Source: CADEED01 sp035765415
GTDB lineage: Bacteria; Pseudomonadota; Gammaproteobacteria; Steroidobacterales; Steroidobacteraceae
NCBI GenBank assembly: GCA_035765415.1
Contig: DASTXR010000008.1
Location: forward strand, 56,976 to 120,975
Reading direction: 5' to 3'
DNA: 64,000 nt
Shown one piece after another: positions 7,983-16,661 of the stretch. Each line of letters begins with the position of its first letter. Position 1 is the first letter of the stretch. A program made the position numbers and the translations under genes. The notes under the pieces were generated by a model. It was not told the origin of the DNA. It made no database searches and saw nothing but the letters and a program-made list of their open reading frames with translations.

Positions 7983-8701
7983 TTCCTGGCCTTGTTGCGC
8001 TGGCAGATTTCGAGGAAGCCCGCCGCCATGAACGTGGCCATGCGGTCTTTCACGGCTTCGAAGTCATCGGACCTGCAACGGCCGCCCGATAGTTTGTCGA
8101 TGCGTCCGGTGCGCGCCAGCGTGAGCATCAGCGCGCCGGTGACGAAGTGATAACCCCAGAAGATGTCCTGTTCCGCACAACCCGGCAGCGCTTTTTTCAG
8201 CAGCTCGATGAGTCGCAGCACCACCGGATCGAACTGCGCGTCCATGAGGTCCGCGCCCCATTCCGGGGTGTTGGCCACTTGCGCGCCGAGCGCGCCGTAG
8301 TTCTTCCAGTTCTCGCCGCCCTGGATATACAGATCGAGGTCGGTGTCGAGGAAGGCGCGCAAGGCACCTTCCACCGTGGGCGCACCGCCGGATTCCACTT
8401 CGTATCTCTCCAGCGCCTCCATGCGGCGCGTGCTGGTGACGACCGCGCGCCGCGCGAAGACCGCGTCGAACAATTTTTTCTTGTCCACGAAGTAGTAGTT
8501 GAGCAGCGTGTGGTGGGCACCGACGCGCTTGGCGACGTCCTTCAGCGTGACGCCGTAGAGGCCATGCTTGGAGAACAGATACTCCGCCGCGTCGAGGATC
8601 TGCTCCATCTTGTCGGCGCGCTGCTGCACCTTGGTGGCACGCTGCCGTGTCTTGGCTTTCTGAACCACTGCGCGTTTTCTCCCGGCTTCACGCGCCGCCA
8701 T
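7979..8701 (-). CDS. TetR family transcriptional regulator
   Basis: A 240-residue regulator. The N-terminus is strongly basic (residues 1-28); the helix-turn-helix spans about 33-78 (ILDAAEYLFSKHGLYGVTLK, then VAKRVGAHHTLLNYYF). The C-terminal domain is the ligand-binding part. It sits inside the catabolic operon, overlapping the ligase stop by 14 bases and the SDR start by 4, so it is co-expressed with the pathway. It likely represses the whole operon in response to a CoA ester or free substrate; the 14-bp palindrome in front of the TonB receptor gene is the best candidate site. Confidence 0.92.
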   Translation of the reverse strand: MAAREAGRKRAVVQKAKTRQRATKVQQRADKMEQILDAAEYLFSKHGLYGVTLKDVAKRVGAHHTLLNYYFVDKKKLFDAVFARRAVVTSTRRMEALERYEVESGGAPTVEGALRAFLDTDLDLYIQGGENWKNYGALGAQVANTPEWGADLMDAQFDPVVLRLIELLKKALPGCAEQDIFWGYHFVTGALMLTLARTGRIDKLSGGRCRSDDFEAVKDRMATFMAAGFLEICQRNKARK

Positions 8702-10262
8702 ATTCCATCCTCAGGCGAATCTTGTCGATCTTTCCGGTGGGCGAGAGATGCATTCGCGGCACGCGTATGACTTCGTCGGGAATCCACCACGGCGCCACCT
8801 TGCCGCGCAGTGGCGCTAGCAATGCCTCATCGCTGATATCGTCGGAGCAGCGCATCTGCACCAGCAGGATCGGCCGCTCGCCCCACTTGAAATGCGCGCG
8901 GCCAATCACGGCCGCGAGCGACACCGCGGGATTCACACTGATCAGCGTCTCGATCTCGGCGGGATTGATCCACTCGCCGCCCGACTTGATCAGGTCCTTG
9001 GCGCGGCCGGTGATGATGAGATTGCCGGCGGCATCGATGCGCGCCAGATCGCCCGTGGCAAACCAGCCATTCGTGTCGGTGGCGTTGTGTTCCTCGCCGA
9101 AGTAGCGCTCGATCACCGACGAGCCGCGCACGCGCAGGTGCCCTTCCACGCCGCGTTGTTCGGGCAGTGCGTGGCCGTCGGCGTCGGTGAGCAGCAGGTC
9201 GACACCGGCGGGCGGGCGGCCGGAGAAATGCGCGGCGCGGGAAATCTCGTCGGGAGGCGCCACGGTTCCGGAGGGCGAGAGCTCGGTCATGCCCCAACTG
9301 GTTTGCACGATGACGCCAAGGCGCTGCTCGATGCGCTCCATGAGTGCGGGCGGCAGCGGCGAACCGCCGACGATGATGCGTTTCAGGCTCGGCAGCTCGC
9401 CGCCCTGCGCTTCCAGATGCTCGACCAGGTTCAGCCAGACGGTGGGCACGCCCACCGCGACGGTCACGAGCTCCTGGTTGATGAGCGAGGCGAGTCTCGC
9501 GCCATCGGTATGCCGCCCCGGCAGCACCAGCTTCGCGCCTGCCGCGGGCGCGGCGAACGGCAGGCCCCAGGCATTCGCGTGACACATGGGCACCACGGCG
9601 AGTACGCAGTCGCGCGCGCTGATGGCCATGACGTCCACCTGCAGCAGGCGCAGGGTGTGCAGGTAGCTCGAGCGGTGCGTGTACGTCACACCTTTCGGCG
9701 CGCCGGTGGTGCCGGAGGTGAAGCACAGGCCGCAGGGCGCGGTTTCGTCGAACTCGCCCCAAACTACTCCGCCCCGCGCGTGGGCCACCAGCGGCTCGAG
9801 CGCCAGGACCATGGGCCGGGCATGCAGGTCGGTGCTCACCTCACCGGCATCGATGAGCACCAGCCGTTCGATCGATGGCGCGGCGCCGGCGATCTGCCGT
9901 GCCAGCGGCTCGAGATCGGCGCTGGCGATGAGCACACGCGTATCGGATTGCACGACCATGCTGGCGAGCTGCCCGGCGAGCAGCCGCGGATTGAGCGTAT
10001 GGCACACCGCGCCCATGCCCATGATGGCGTACCAGGCTTCCAGGTGCGCCTGTGTGTTCCACGCGAGCGTCGCGACGCAATCGCCGGTGCGCACGCCAAA
10101 ACCTTCGAGCACCAGCGACACGCGGCGCGCGCGCCGTTCGAGATCGGCGTAACCCACGCGATCGACGCCGCCGCCTTCGCGCGCCGTCACCACTTCGACG
10201 TCGGGATGCCACTTCGCGGCGTGCTCCAGGAACTTGTCGAGAGTCAGCGCATACGATTGCAT
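8688..10262 (-). CDS. Acyl-CoA synthetase (AMP-dependent ligase, class I)
   Basis: A 524-residue adenylate-forming enzyme. The P-loop-like motif is LCFTSGTTGAPKGV, the A5 motif SWGMTELSP, the A7 motif WFATGDLA, A8 the GRAKDLIKSGGEWI region, and the A10 lysine is in LSPTGKIDK. It makes an acyl-CoA from a carboxylic acid with ATP and CoA. It follows a carboxylesterase gene whose product would supply the acid. The family N-terminus (MQSYALTLDKFLEHAAKWH) supports ATG 10262; an in-frame ATG at 10283 overlaps the esterase stop with GAGG in front and is the alternative (531 residues). Likely a medium-chain or aromatic acid ligase; specificity is not readable. Confidence 0.9.
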   Translation of the reverse strand: MQSYALTLDKFLEHAAKWHPDVEVVTAREGGGVDRVGYADLERRARRVSLVLEGFGVRTGDCVATLAWNTQAHLEAWYAIMGMGAVCHTLNPRLLAGQLASMVVQSDTRVLIASADLEPLARQIAGAAPSIERLVLIDAGEVSTDLHARPMVLALEPLVAHARGGVVWGEFDETAPCGLCFTSGTTGAPKGVTYTHRSSYLHTLRLLQVDVMAISARDCVLAVVPMCHANAWGLPFAAPAAGAKLVLPGRHTDGARLASLINQELVTVAVGVPTVWLNLVEHLEAQGGELPSLKRIIVGGSPLPPALMERIEQRLGVIVQTSWGMTELSPSGTVAPPDEISRAAHFSGRPPAGVDLLLTDADGHALPEQRGVEGHLRVRGSSVIERYFGEEHNATDTNGWFATGDLARIDAAGNLIITGRAKDLIKSGGEWINPAEIETLISVNPAVSLAAVIGRAHFKWGERPILLVQMRCSDDISDEALLAPLRGKVAPWWIPDEVIRVPRMHLSPTGKIDKIRLRMEYGGA

Positions 10263-10273
10263 GGCGCCGTGGC

Positions 10274-11911
10274 TTACCTGCATGGCGCCTCGGCGGGCAG
10301 TGGCGGCGATGCGAGGCCTACGTTCCAGTTCCAGGGAATACCGCCTTTGGCGCGCCGGCGGCAAACTACCTGCTCGTTGAGCTCGAACATGCCCGGCATC
10401 ACGTGTTTCTTCGGCAGCGGCACCTCTTCGAATGCCATGTAGGCGCGGTCCGCGCCGTAGGCCGGCCAGCCGGGTTGCCCGGCGGCGGCAGGGACACCGT
10501 CGCGCGCGAAGCTGGCCCAATAGTCGAGCATGGCGTCGGAAAGCCCGGTCTCGACCGGCGTGGCCGGCACCTTGGGCCAGCGAATCGGCGTCTTGTCGAA
10601 CGTGCCGAACATGTAGGGAATCTCGCTGGCGTGAAAGGCGTGCAGTCCCATCTCCACGGCAGACGGATAGCCGTGGTCGAATAGATAGAGATACGAAGGC
10701 ACGCCCAGCGCGGTTTGCTTCAGCACGAGCCGCTCCGAAGTCCAGCCGTACAGCGCATCACGCGTCGTGGCCAGCACGCTCTCGGCCATGTCGCTCGCGG
10801 GATAGAGCTTCAGGAATGCGTCGGCGAGGTCCGAGTATCGCGCGCGAATCTCTTTCTCATAGGTGGCGGCGTCGGCCGGCACCTGCGATGCGAGAAATTT
10901 CAGTGAGCGGATTTCGCCGCTGTTGAACCCCGCGAGGATCGGTACTTTCGCCTGCTCGCCGCGATCCAGCGCCTCGACCACCTGGCGCGGCAACACACGG
11001 CCATCGATATTGAAGAACGGGAAGTAGCCGGCGGCAGCCGCCCCTTCGGTCAGCGCTACCGCGTCCATCGAGCGCAGACCCGCGAGATCGCCGGCGCCCA
11101 ACTTCTCGCCCAGCCACGGGCCGACCGGCTCCGCCGCTACTCCGCCATACGTCACTCCGCGCAGCTCCGGCGCGGAGATCATGTAGGCGCTCTGCGCCAC
11201 GGCCTTGTGAAACAGGCCGCGCGACTCCGGCGCCACCATGAGATACATGACACTGAGCGCACCCGCGGATTCACCCGCGATCGTGACGTTGCCCGCGTCG
11301 CCGCCGAACGCCCCGATGTTGTTCTTCACCCAGCGCAGCGCGGCCATCTGGTCCAGCAAACCGTAATTGCCCGAGACGTTGCGCCGCGATTCGGCGCTGA
11401 GCGCCGGGTGCGCGAGGAAGCCGAGAATGCCCATGCGGTAGTTGATGGTGACCACCACGAGCCCGCGTTCGGCGAGCTTCGAGCCGTCGTACATCGGCTC
11501 GCCACCCGAACCCGTCGACAACGCCCCGCCGTGAATCCAGACGAACACCGGCGCCTTGCTCGCTTTCGCCGGCGCCCAGACATTCAGCGTGAGGCAGTCT
11601 TCGCTGAGCGCGCCGATGTCCCAGGCATAGATGCTGCCGCTGCGCGCTTTCGGCTGCACACATGCCGGGCCGAATTGCGTGGCAACGCGTGTGCCCTTCC
11701 ATTTCGGCATGGGCAGCGGCGGTTTCCAGCGCCGGGCGCCGGTGGGCGGCAAGGCATACGGGATGCCCTTGAACACTTGCAGCGCACCGACGGTCTGGCC
11801 AGAGACCGTGCCTGCGGGCGCATGGATGACTGCCGGTTCACCCGCGAGCGCGGGCATGGACAGCAGTGCCGTGGCTAACAAAGCCGGGATGAGCAGCCTG
11901 CTCGGGATCAT
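10274..11911 (-). CDS. Exported type-B carboxylesterase
   Basis: A 545-residue carboxylesterase with a signal peptide (residues 1-23, cleaved after ALA). The nucleophile Ser215 is in TIAGESAGAL; the oxyanion-hole motif VWIHGGALSTGSG, the EDCLTLNVW block and the late HASEIPYMFG region with the catalytic His are present. It hydrolyses an ester in the periplasm or outside, giving an acid and an alcohol. It overlaps the MFS gene by ATGA and the ligase start region, so it is co-expressed with an outer-membrane receptor, an inner-membrane carrier and the acyl-CoA ligase. That order suggests esters are cleaved before or during uptake. Natural substrate unknown. Confidence 0.92.
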   Translation of the reverse strand: MIPSRLLIPALLATALLSMPALAGEPAVIHAPAGTVSGQTVGALQVFKGIPYALPPTGARRWKPPLPMPKWKGTRVATQFGPACVQPKARSGSIYAWDIGALSEDCLTLNVWAPAKASKAPVFVWIHGGALSTGSGGEPMYDGSKLAERGLVVVTINYRMGILGFLAHPALSAESRRNVSGNYGLLDQMAALRWVKNNIGAFGGDAGNVTIAGESAGALSVMYLMVAPESRGLFHKAVAQSAYMISAPELRGVTYGGVAAEPVGPWLGEKLGAGDLAGLRSMDAVALTEGAAAAGYFPFFNIDGRVLPRQVVEALDRGEQAKVPILAGFNSGEIRSLKFLASQVPADAATYEKEIRARYSDLADAFLKLYPASDMAESVLATTRDALYGWTSERLVLKQTALGVPSYLYLFDHGYPSAVEMGLHAFHASEIPYMFGTFDKTPIRWPKVPATPVETGLSDAMLDYWASFARDGVPAAAGQPGWPAYGADRAYMAFEEVPLPKKHVMPGMFELNEQVVCRRRAKGGIPWNWNVGLASPPLPAEAPCR

Positions 11912-13194
11912 GGAGCGCCTCCGATTCTGGATTCGCGTTTCAACGCGCGCGCGAGCCAGAGAAAACTGACCACGGCGAGCACATAAAACGGCACCAGGGA
12001 ATAGAACGCCATCTGCAGCGAATTGGCGGGATGCTCCGCACGGAAATAGTCGCTGACGGCGCCCAGGAAGGTGGGACCCAGCCCCAGGCCGATGAGATTC
12101 ATCACCAGCAGCAGCAGCGCGCCCGCCAGCACCCGTTCGTGCGGCTGCACGGACTCCTGCACCAGCGCCACGGATGGCGATAGATAGAAGTAGTTGAGCA
12201 TCATGGGCACGGCGAGAAACAGCAGCGCCAGCTTCCAGCCCGGCGCCCACGCGAAACCAATAAAGAAGGGAATGGCGACTGCCAGCGCACTCGCCGGCAG
12301 CCAGGCATACGCGGTCCTGGAGCGCGGCGCAAAGTGGTCGATGAGACGCCCGGAGACGAGCATGCCCGCGCAGATCGTCACGCCGATCATGAGGGCGTAG
12401 TACACCGCGACTTCCTGGAGCGTCATGCCTTTCTCGCGCATGAGGAACAGCGTGGTGAAGTTGAGGATGGCGTAGGTGACGAACTGCGTCGCGCCGCAGG
12501 CAAGCGCGACGCGCAGGAGCACGGGATGCGTGAAGAACTTGCGGCACGTGGTCCAGAAGTGCGCCTGGGGCAGCGCCGCAGCGGGTGCCTTGCCGGTCGC
12601 AGGTGCATCGAGTCCGCCCCGCGCGGGCTCGCGCACGAACAGCCACACGGCGAACGCGGTCGCGATCCCGACGATGCCCAGTGCGACGAAGGCCGAACGC
12701 CAGGAATATGCCGCCGCGATCGATGCGCCGAACGCCACGCCGAACGCCTGTCCCAATGGCGGCCCGAGATTGAAGAGGCCCAGCGCCGTGCCGCGCGTGC
12801 CGGGTGGAAAATAGTCCGAGATGATGGCGTAGGAAGGCGGAACTCCACCGGCCTCGCCCACGCCCACCGACATGCGCGCCGCCGCGAGCTGCGCGTAGTT
12901 GGTCGAGAGCCCGCAGGCCACGGTTGCCGCGCTCCATAACGCGCAGGCGAACGACAGCACGCGCACGCGGTTCGAGCGATCCGCCAGCCAGCCCACCGGG
13001 ATCGCCAGCAGGCAATAGAACAGCGCGAAGTACAGTCCGCTGATGAGCCCGATCTGCCCATCGGTCACGTTCAACTCGTCCTGAATGGGCTTGGCGAGAA
13101 TGGACAGCAACTGCCGGTCGAGGAAATTGAGTACGTACACGAAACACAGCGCCGCGAGAACCGCCCAGGCGCGAACGCCCGGGCGTGTCTGCAT
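11908..13194 (-). CDS. MFS transporter
   Basis: A 428-residue major facilitator with 12 predicted membrane helices. Motif A-like sequence PVGWLADRSNR lies between helices 2 and 3; a long cytoplasmic loop after helix 6 (REPARGGLDAPATGK) separates the halves. N-terminal FLDRQLLSILAKPIQDELNV is typical of the group often annotated as spinster-like or aromatic/organic-acid carriers. ATG 13194 is chosen; a GTG at 13215, two bases after the receptor stop, would add seven residues. The gene lies between the TonB receptor and the esterase and overlaps the latter by ATGA, so it probably carries the operon's substrate over the inner membrane. Confidence 0.88.
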   Translation of the reverse strand: MQTRPGVRAWAVLAALCFVYVLNFLDRQLLSILAKPIQDELNVTDGQIGLISGLYFALFYCLLAIPVGWLADRSNRVRVLSFACALWSAATVACGLSTNYAQLAAARMSVGVGEAGGVPPSYAIISDYFPPGTRGTALGLFNLGPPLGQAFGVAFGASIAAAYSWRSAFVALGIVGIATAFAVWLFVREPARGGLDAPATGKAPAAALPQAHFWTTCRKFFTHPVLLRVALACGATQFVTYAILNFTTLFLMREKGMTLQEVAVYYALMIGVTICAGMLVSGRLIDHFAPRSRTAYAWLPASALAVAIPFFIGFAWAPGWKLALLFLAVPMMLNYFYLSPSVALVQESVQPHERVLAGALLLLVMNLIGLGLGPTFLGAVSDYFRAEHPANSLQMAFYSLVPFYVLAVVSFLWLARALKRESRIGGAP

Positions 13195-13217
13195 CGTGTC
13201 GATCGCGGTGTTCACCT

Positions 13218-15356
13218 TCAGAACGTCTTCGCTATACGCAAGCCGAACTGGCGCGGCGCGCCGGCGAAACGCAGGCCTGAATTGATGGCACCCACGTAGT
13301 GCTGATCGGTGAGGTTGGTGCCGTAAAGCGTGGTCACGAACGTATTGAGCCTCCACGCAACCTGCGCGTTCAGGATATCGCGCGCCTCGACGCGATCGCC
13401 ACGCGCTTCGTTCTGGAACAGCGTTGCCCACTGCTCCGACACATGGCCGTAGTTGACGCGTGGCGAGAGCGAGTTTTCTTCACCCAGCGTGAAGTCGTAC
13501 TGCAAGCCGATGTTGAAGGTGAGTTCAGGCGCGTAGGTCTGATCCTTGCCCTCGAGATTGATGCACGCCGCGCTTTCCGGACCCGTCATCGGGTCGCAGG
13601 CGCCGAAGCTGACGGCGCGCGGGTCGACCGCGTAGAACTCGCCGAGTGAGCTCTTCAGCCAGCCCAGGCCCGCGTCCAGCGAAAACGCGCCGAACACCGC
13701 CTCGAGTTGCGCTTCGAAGCCATAGATCTCCGTGGAACTCGGGTTGTTGAGCTCGAAGCCGAACACCGGGATGTCCGGGTATCCCACCGTCACCTGGAAG
13801 TTCTCGTAGTCGTTGTAGAAGCCGTTCAACTGCGTGCGCAGGTGGCCGTCCGCCCACCCGGCTTTCCAGCCGAGCTCGTAGTTGGTGACCTTCTCTTCGT
13901 CGAACGGCGCCGGCTCGCCGAGGCCGACGGGCACGTTCAAGCCACCGGGCCGAAAGCCCGTGGCGACGAACGCGTAGAGAAAGTGGTGCTCGTTCACTTC
14001 GTAATTCAGCGACACCTTGCCCGAGAGATTCGAATACGACGCTGTCTGCTCCTGCGTCAGCGGCGTGCCATATTGATTCACGTTGATGTGATTGGTCGTC
14101 GAGCTGTCCGAATAACGCGCGCCGACATCCAGCGCCCAGTCTTCGCCGAGGTCGAAACTCAACTGGCCGAACACCGCCGTGGTCTCCTTCGGGTTGGTGC
14201 CGTCGAGCCGATAGAACCCCGCCGGGATGCCGATGTAGAACTCGCCTGGCGGAAACGTGTATTCGTCTTCCTGGTAGTAAGCGCCCAGGATCCACCTGAC
14301 CGAGTTCGCATCGGAGGAGATCAGGTTGATCTCCTGCGAGAAGATCACTTCATCGACCGCGTCGCCGAAGATGGACGTGCCGACACTGGTGCCGTCGAGG
14401 TCCGCGCGATATTCCGTGCGGCCTTCCTGGTAACCGGTCACCGAGCGCAGCGAAGTCCCGTTGGCGAATTCGTAGTCCACTTTCAGTACCGCGCGCCCGA
14501 AGCGATCGAGCCCGTGGATGTCCGCATTGGCGCCCATGACGAACAGGCTGTCGGTTTCGGTCACGGGGTCGGCGGGGTAGCCGCTCAAGTCCAGGTAGTT
14601 GTAGTCGGTCTTCAGCAGCACCGAGAGATTCGCCGTCGGCTCCCAGAGGAACCCGAGACGCACGCTTCCGGTCTTCACGCCATCGTCGCCCGTGTACGGG
14701 CCGGAGATGTCGTAGTAGCTGTCGCGCTGGCCGCCATCGAAGGCGATGCGCGCCGCGAACTTGTCGCCCGCGGGCAGATTGACGGCTCCCTGCGCGCCGA
14801 AGTAGTCGAAGTCACCGACCGCCGCCTGTAGATAGCCTTCGTGGCCACCGTTGATCACCGGGTCCTGCGATGTGACGAACACCGCGCCGCCCGTGGCGTT
14901 CTGGCCCACGAACGTGCCCTGCGGGCCACGAAGAATTTCCACGCTCGCGATGTCGTAGTACGGCTCGGCCGTGAAATAGCCCGGGAACGTCGCGACACCG
15001 TCCCGATAGGTGATCACGCCGGTCGTCGTCTGCGTGTTGTGCTCCGCCTTGCCGATGCCGCGGATGTTGAAGTCGATGCCCTGGCCGAAGTTGTTGACCG
15101 TCGCCGACGGCGAGATGAACTGCAGCTGGTCGACGACGGTCACCCCGCTGGCGGCAATCTTGTCGCCCGACATCACCGTGGCCGCGATCGGAGTAGTTTG
15201 AACGTTCGTCCGGCGCCGCTCCGCCGTCACCACGATCTCATCGAGCTCGTGTAACGGCGTTGCCGCCGTGTCTGCTGCCTCTGCCTGTGCCGCTGCCGGC
15301 CGGACCCAAGCGATTTGCGCGACGGCAACTGCCGTCACGAGAAGTATCTTCTTCAT
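13218..15356 (-). CDS. TonB-dependent outer-membrane receptor
   Basis: A 712-residue receptor with a signal peptide of about 23 residues (ends PAAAQA). The TonB-box region is LDEIVVTAERRR; the plug domain follows, with NFNIRGIG-like and SVEILRGPQGT motifs (about residues 45-165). The rest is a 22-strand barrel ending in the aromatic C-terminus FGLRIAKTF. GAGGGGGAAA precedes the ATG. It is the first gene of the catabolic operon and presumably imports the operon's substrate rather than iron, because no siderophore genes are near. The promoter region in front holds a 14-bp palindrome next to a TTGACA box. Confidence 0.93.
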   Translation of the reverse strand: MKKILLVTAVAVAQIAWVRPAAAQAEAADTAATPLHELDEIVVTAERRRTNVQTTPIAATVMSGDKIAASGVTVVDQLQFISPSATVNNFGQGIDFNIRGIGKAEHNTQTTTGVITYRDGVATFPGYFTAEPYYDIASVEILRGPQGTFVGQNATGGAVFVTSQDPVINGGHEGYLQAAVGDFDYFGAQGAVNLPAGDKFAARIAFDGGQRDSYYDISGPYTGDDGVKTGSVRLGFLWEPTANLSVLLKTDYNYLDLSGYPADPVTETDSLFVMGANADIHGLDRFGRAVLKVDYEFANGTSLRSVTGYQEGRTEYRADLDGTSVGTSIFGDAVDEVIFSQEINLISSDANSVRWILGAYYQEDEYTFPPGEFYIGIPAGFYRLDGTNPKETTAVFGQLSFDLGEDWALDVGARYSDSSTTNHINVNQYGTPLTQEQTASYSNLSGKVSLNYEVNEHHFLYAFVATGFRPGGLNVPVGLGEPAPFDEEKVTNYELGWKAGWADGHLRTQLNGFYNDYENFQVTVGYPDIPVFGFELNNPSSTEIYGFEAQLEAVFGAFSLDAGLGWLKSSLGEFYAVDPRAVSFGACDPMTGPESAACINLEGKDQTYAPELTFNIGLQYDFTLGEENSLSPRVNYGHVSEQWATLFQNEARGDRVEARDILNAQVAWRLNTFVTTLYGTNLTDQHYVGAINSGLRFAGAPRQFGLRIAKTF

Positions 15357-15428
15357 GCGCTTTCCCCCTCGTCACACCGGGCGCTATTGCCGGTGCGTGG
15401 CGCGAAGTGAGCCACCGCCAATGGCGCC

Positions 15429-15455
15429 TGTCAACACTCACTCACACGCGTGTGA
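15429..15455 (-). promoter_or_regulatory. Candidate promoter and TetR operator of the catabolic operon
   Basis: The perfect palindrome TCACACGCGTGTGA (15442-15455) lies just upstream of a minus-strand TTGACA -35 box (15434-15429). A -10 element at the proper distance is poor (CTCACT, near 15411-15406). The receptor start is about 75 bases downstream. The length and dyad symmetry suit a TetR-type dimer, and a TetR gene is in this operon. GGCGCC repeats flank both sides (15424-15429 and 15464-15469). The rest of the 261-base gap between the divergent genes shows no further feature. Confidence 0.5.
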
Positions 15456-15617
15456 ATATCTTTGGCGCCACGCACTCGCTTCAACTTATTGAATGTATTG
15501 GCGCTTGTACCACCGTCGGGCCGCAGTCACTTTTTCTTCGGCTGTTAGACGTGAACCGACGGCAGTTGCGCCTCACGTACCGTTTGTATCCGCAAAGCGG
15601 CACAATTTGCGCCCTTC

Positions 15618-16361
15618 ATGCGCAAGCTCCTCGTCTTCCAGCATTCCGCCCGCGAACCGCTGGGTGTGTTCGACCCCATGCTCCGCCGCGCCGGATTCCG
15701 CATCCGCTACGTGAATTTCTCGCGCCAGCCCGAACTCAAACCCGACGTCAGCCGCTACAACGGACTCGTCGTCCTTGGCGGGCCGATGAACGTGGACCAG
15801 GCCGAGCGCTTTCCGCATCTAACCACCGAGATCGCCGCGATCAGGGATGCGCTCGCGCAGGACATCCCCATCCTGGGCATCTGCCTCGGCGCGCAGCTGC
15901 TGGCCGCGGCACTCGGCGCCAACGTGCGGCCAAACAATGTGCGCGAGGTCGGCTGGTATCGCCTGCATCCCACGGCCGCCGCCGGCGGCGACCGCCTGTG
16001 CCGGCACCTCGACGGCAACCAGCACGTTTTCCAGTGGCACGCCTATACCTTCGATCTCCCGCCCGGCGCCGTGCACCTGGCGAGCACTCCCACCTGCCCT
16101 AACCAGGCGTTCCGGTTCGGCGATCGCGCGTATGGATTGCAGTTCCACCTGGAAGCCGACGAGCAGCTCATCCAGCGCTGGCTGCACGTGCCCGAGTATC
16201 GCGCCGAGGCCGAGACCGCGGGCCCCGAACATCACCTCGACCACATCCTGCGCGACACGCACAGCCATGCTCCCCACGCGCTCACTCTGAGCGGACGCGT
16301 GTTCGGCGAATTCATCGAATTGTTAGGGTGGAAACGGCGGATACGGCTCGGGAGCCTTTGA
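15618..16361 (+). CDS. Class I glutamine amidotransferase (GMP synthase-like)
   Basis: A 247-residue stand-alone GATase1 domain. The nucleophile elbow is GICLGAQLLA with Cys89; the catalytic His and Glu are in LQFHLEAD. VVLGGPMNV near residue 52 is the usual oxyanion strand. Proteins like this release ammonia from glutamine or act as gamma-glutamyl hydrolases on glutamylated amines. No ligase partner is encoded nearby, so the acceptor is unknown. It is transcribed away from the catabolic operon and stands alone. Confidence 0.88.
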   Translation: MRKLLVFQHSAREPLGVFDPMLRRAGFRIRYVNFSRQPELKPDVSRYNGLVVLGGPMNVDQAERFPHLTTEIAAIRDALAQDIPILGICLGAQLLAAALGANVRPNNVREVGWYRLHPTAAAGGDRLCRHLDGNQHVFQWHAYTFDLPPGAVHLASTPTCPNQAFRFGDRAYGLQFHLEADEQLIQRWLHVPEYRAEAETAGPEHHLDHILRDTHSHAPHALTLSGRVFGEFIELLGWKRRIRLGSL

Positions 16362-16661
16362 CGCGCAGCGGCAACCAGCCACCCATTAGCTAGCCGATTG
16401 TTAGGCGCTGGCGCCCTCCTTCACGTCGTTATGTTGGTTTCGCCGGTTTGGTCGTAGGAAATTGGCGCGACACTTCTCATTTCGCGCCATGGGAGCGGTA
16501 ACCAAATGGTGCTCTTTGCGGCGGCCGGTGCTAGTCTTGGCTTGACACCGGTGTCAAACAGGCGTTTTCTGTTAACTGGCCAGGTGTGCGACGGCCGCCC
16601 TTCCGCGGCCAGCTGACAAGTTTCTGTTGATGGAACGACATTCAAACAAGGGGGATTTCTC
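16362..16661 (+). promoter_or_regulatory. Pectate lyase upstream region with a 16-bp palindrome
   Basis: This 300-base gap precedes the first pectate lyase. The perfect palindrome TTGACACCGGTGTCAA (16542-16557), centred on CG, has the form of LacI-type operators, and its left half is itself a TTGACA -35 box, so a bound repressor would block the promoter. A second, looser inverted repeat is GGCGCGA/TCGCGCC around 16464-16488. A CTGGCC/GGCCAG pair (16576-16581 and 16607-16612) could fold in the leader. No LacI gene lies in the window. Confidence 0.5.

Noticed and set aside
13218..15356. Siderophore receptor
   Set aside because: The receptor is coupled to an esterase, ligase and beta-oxidation genes, with no siderophore or iron genes nearby.
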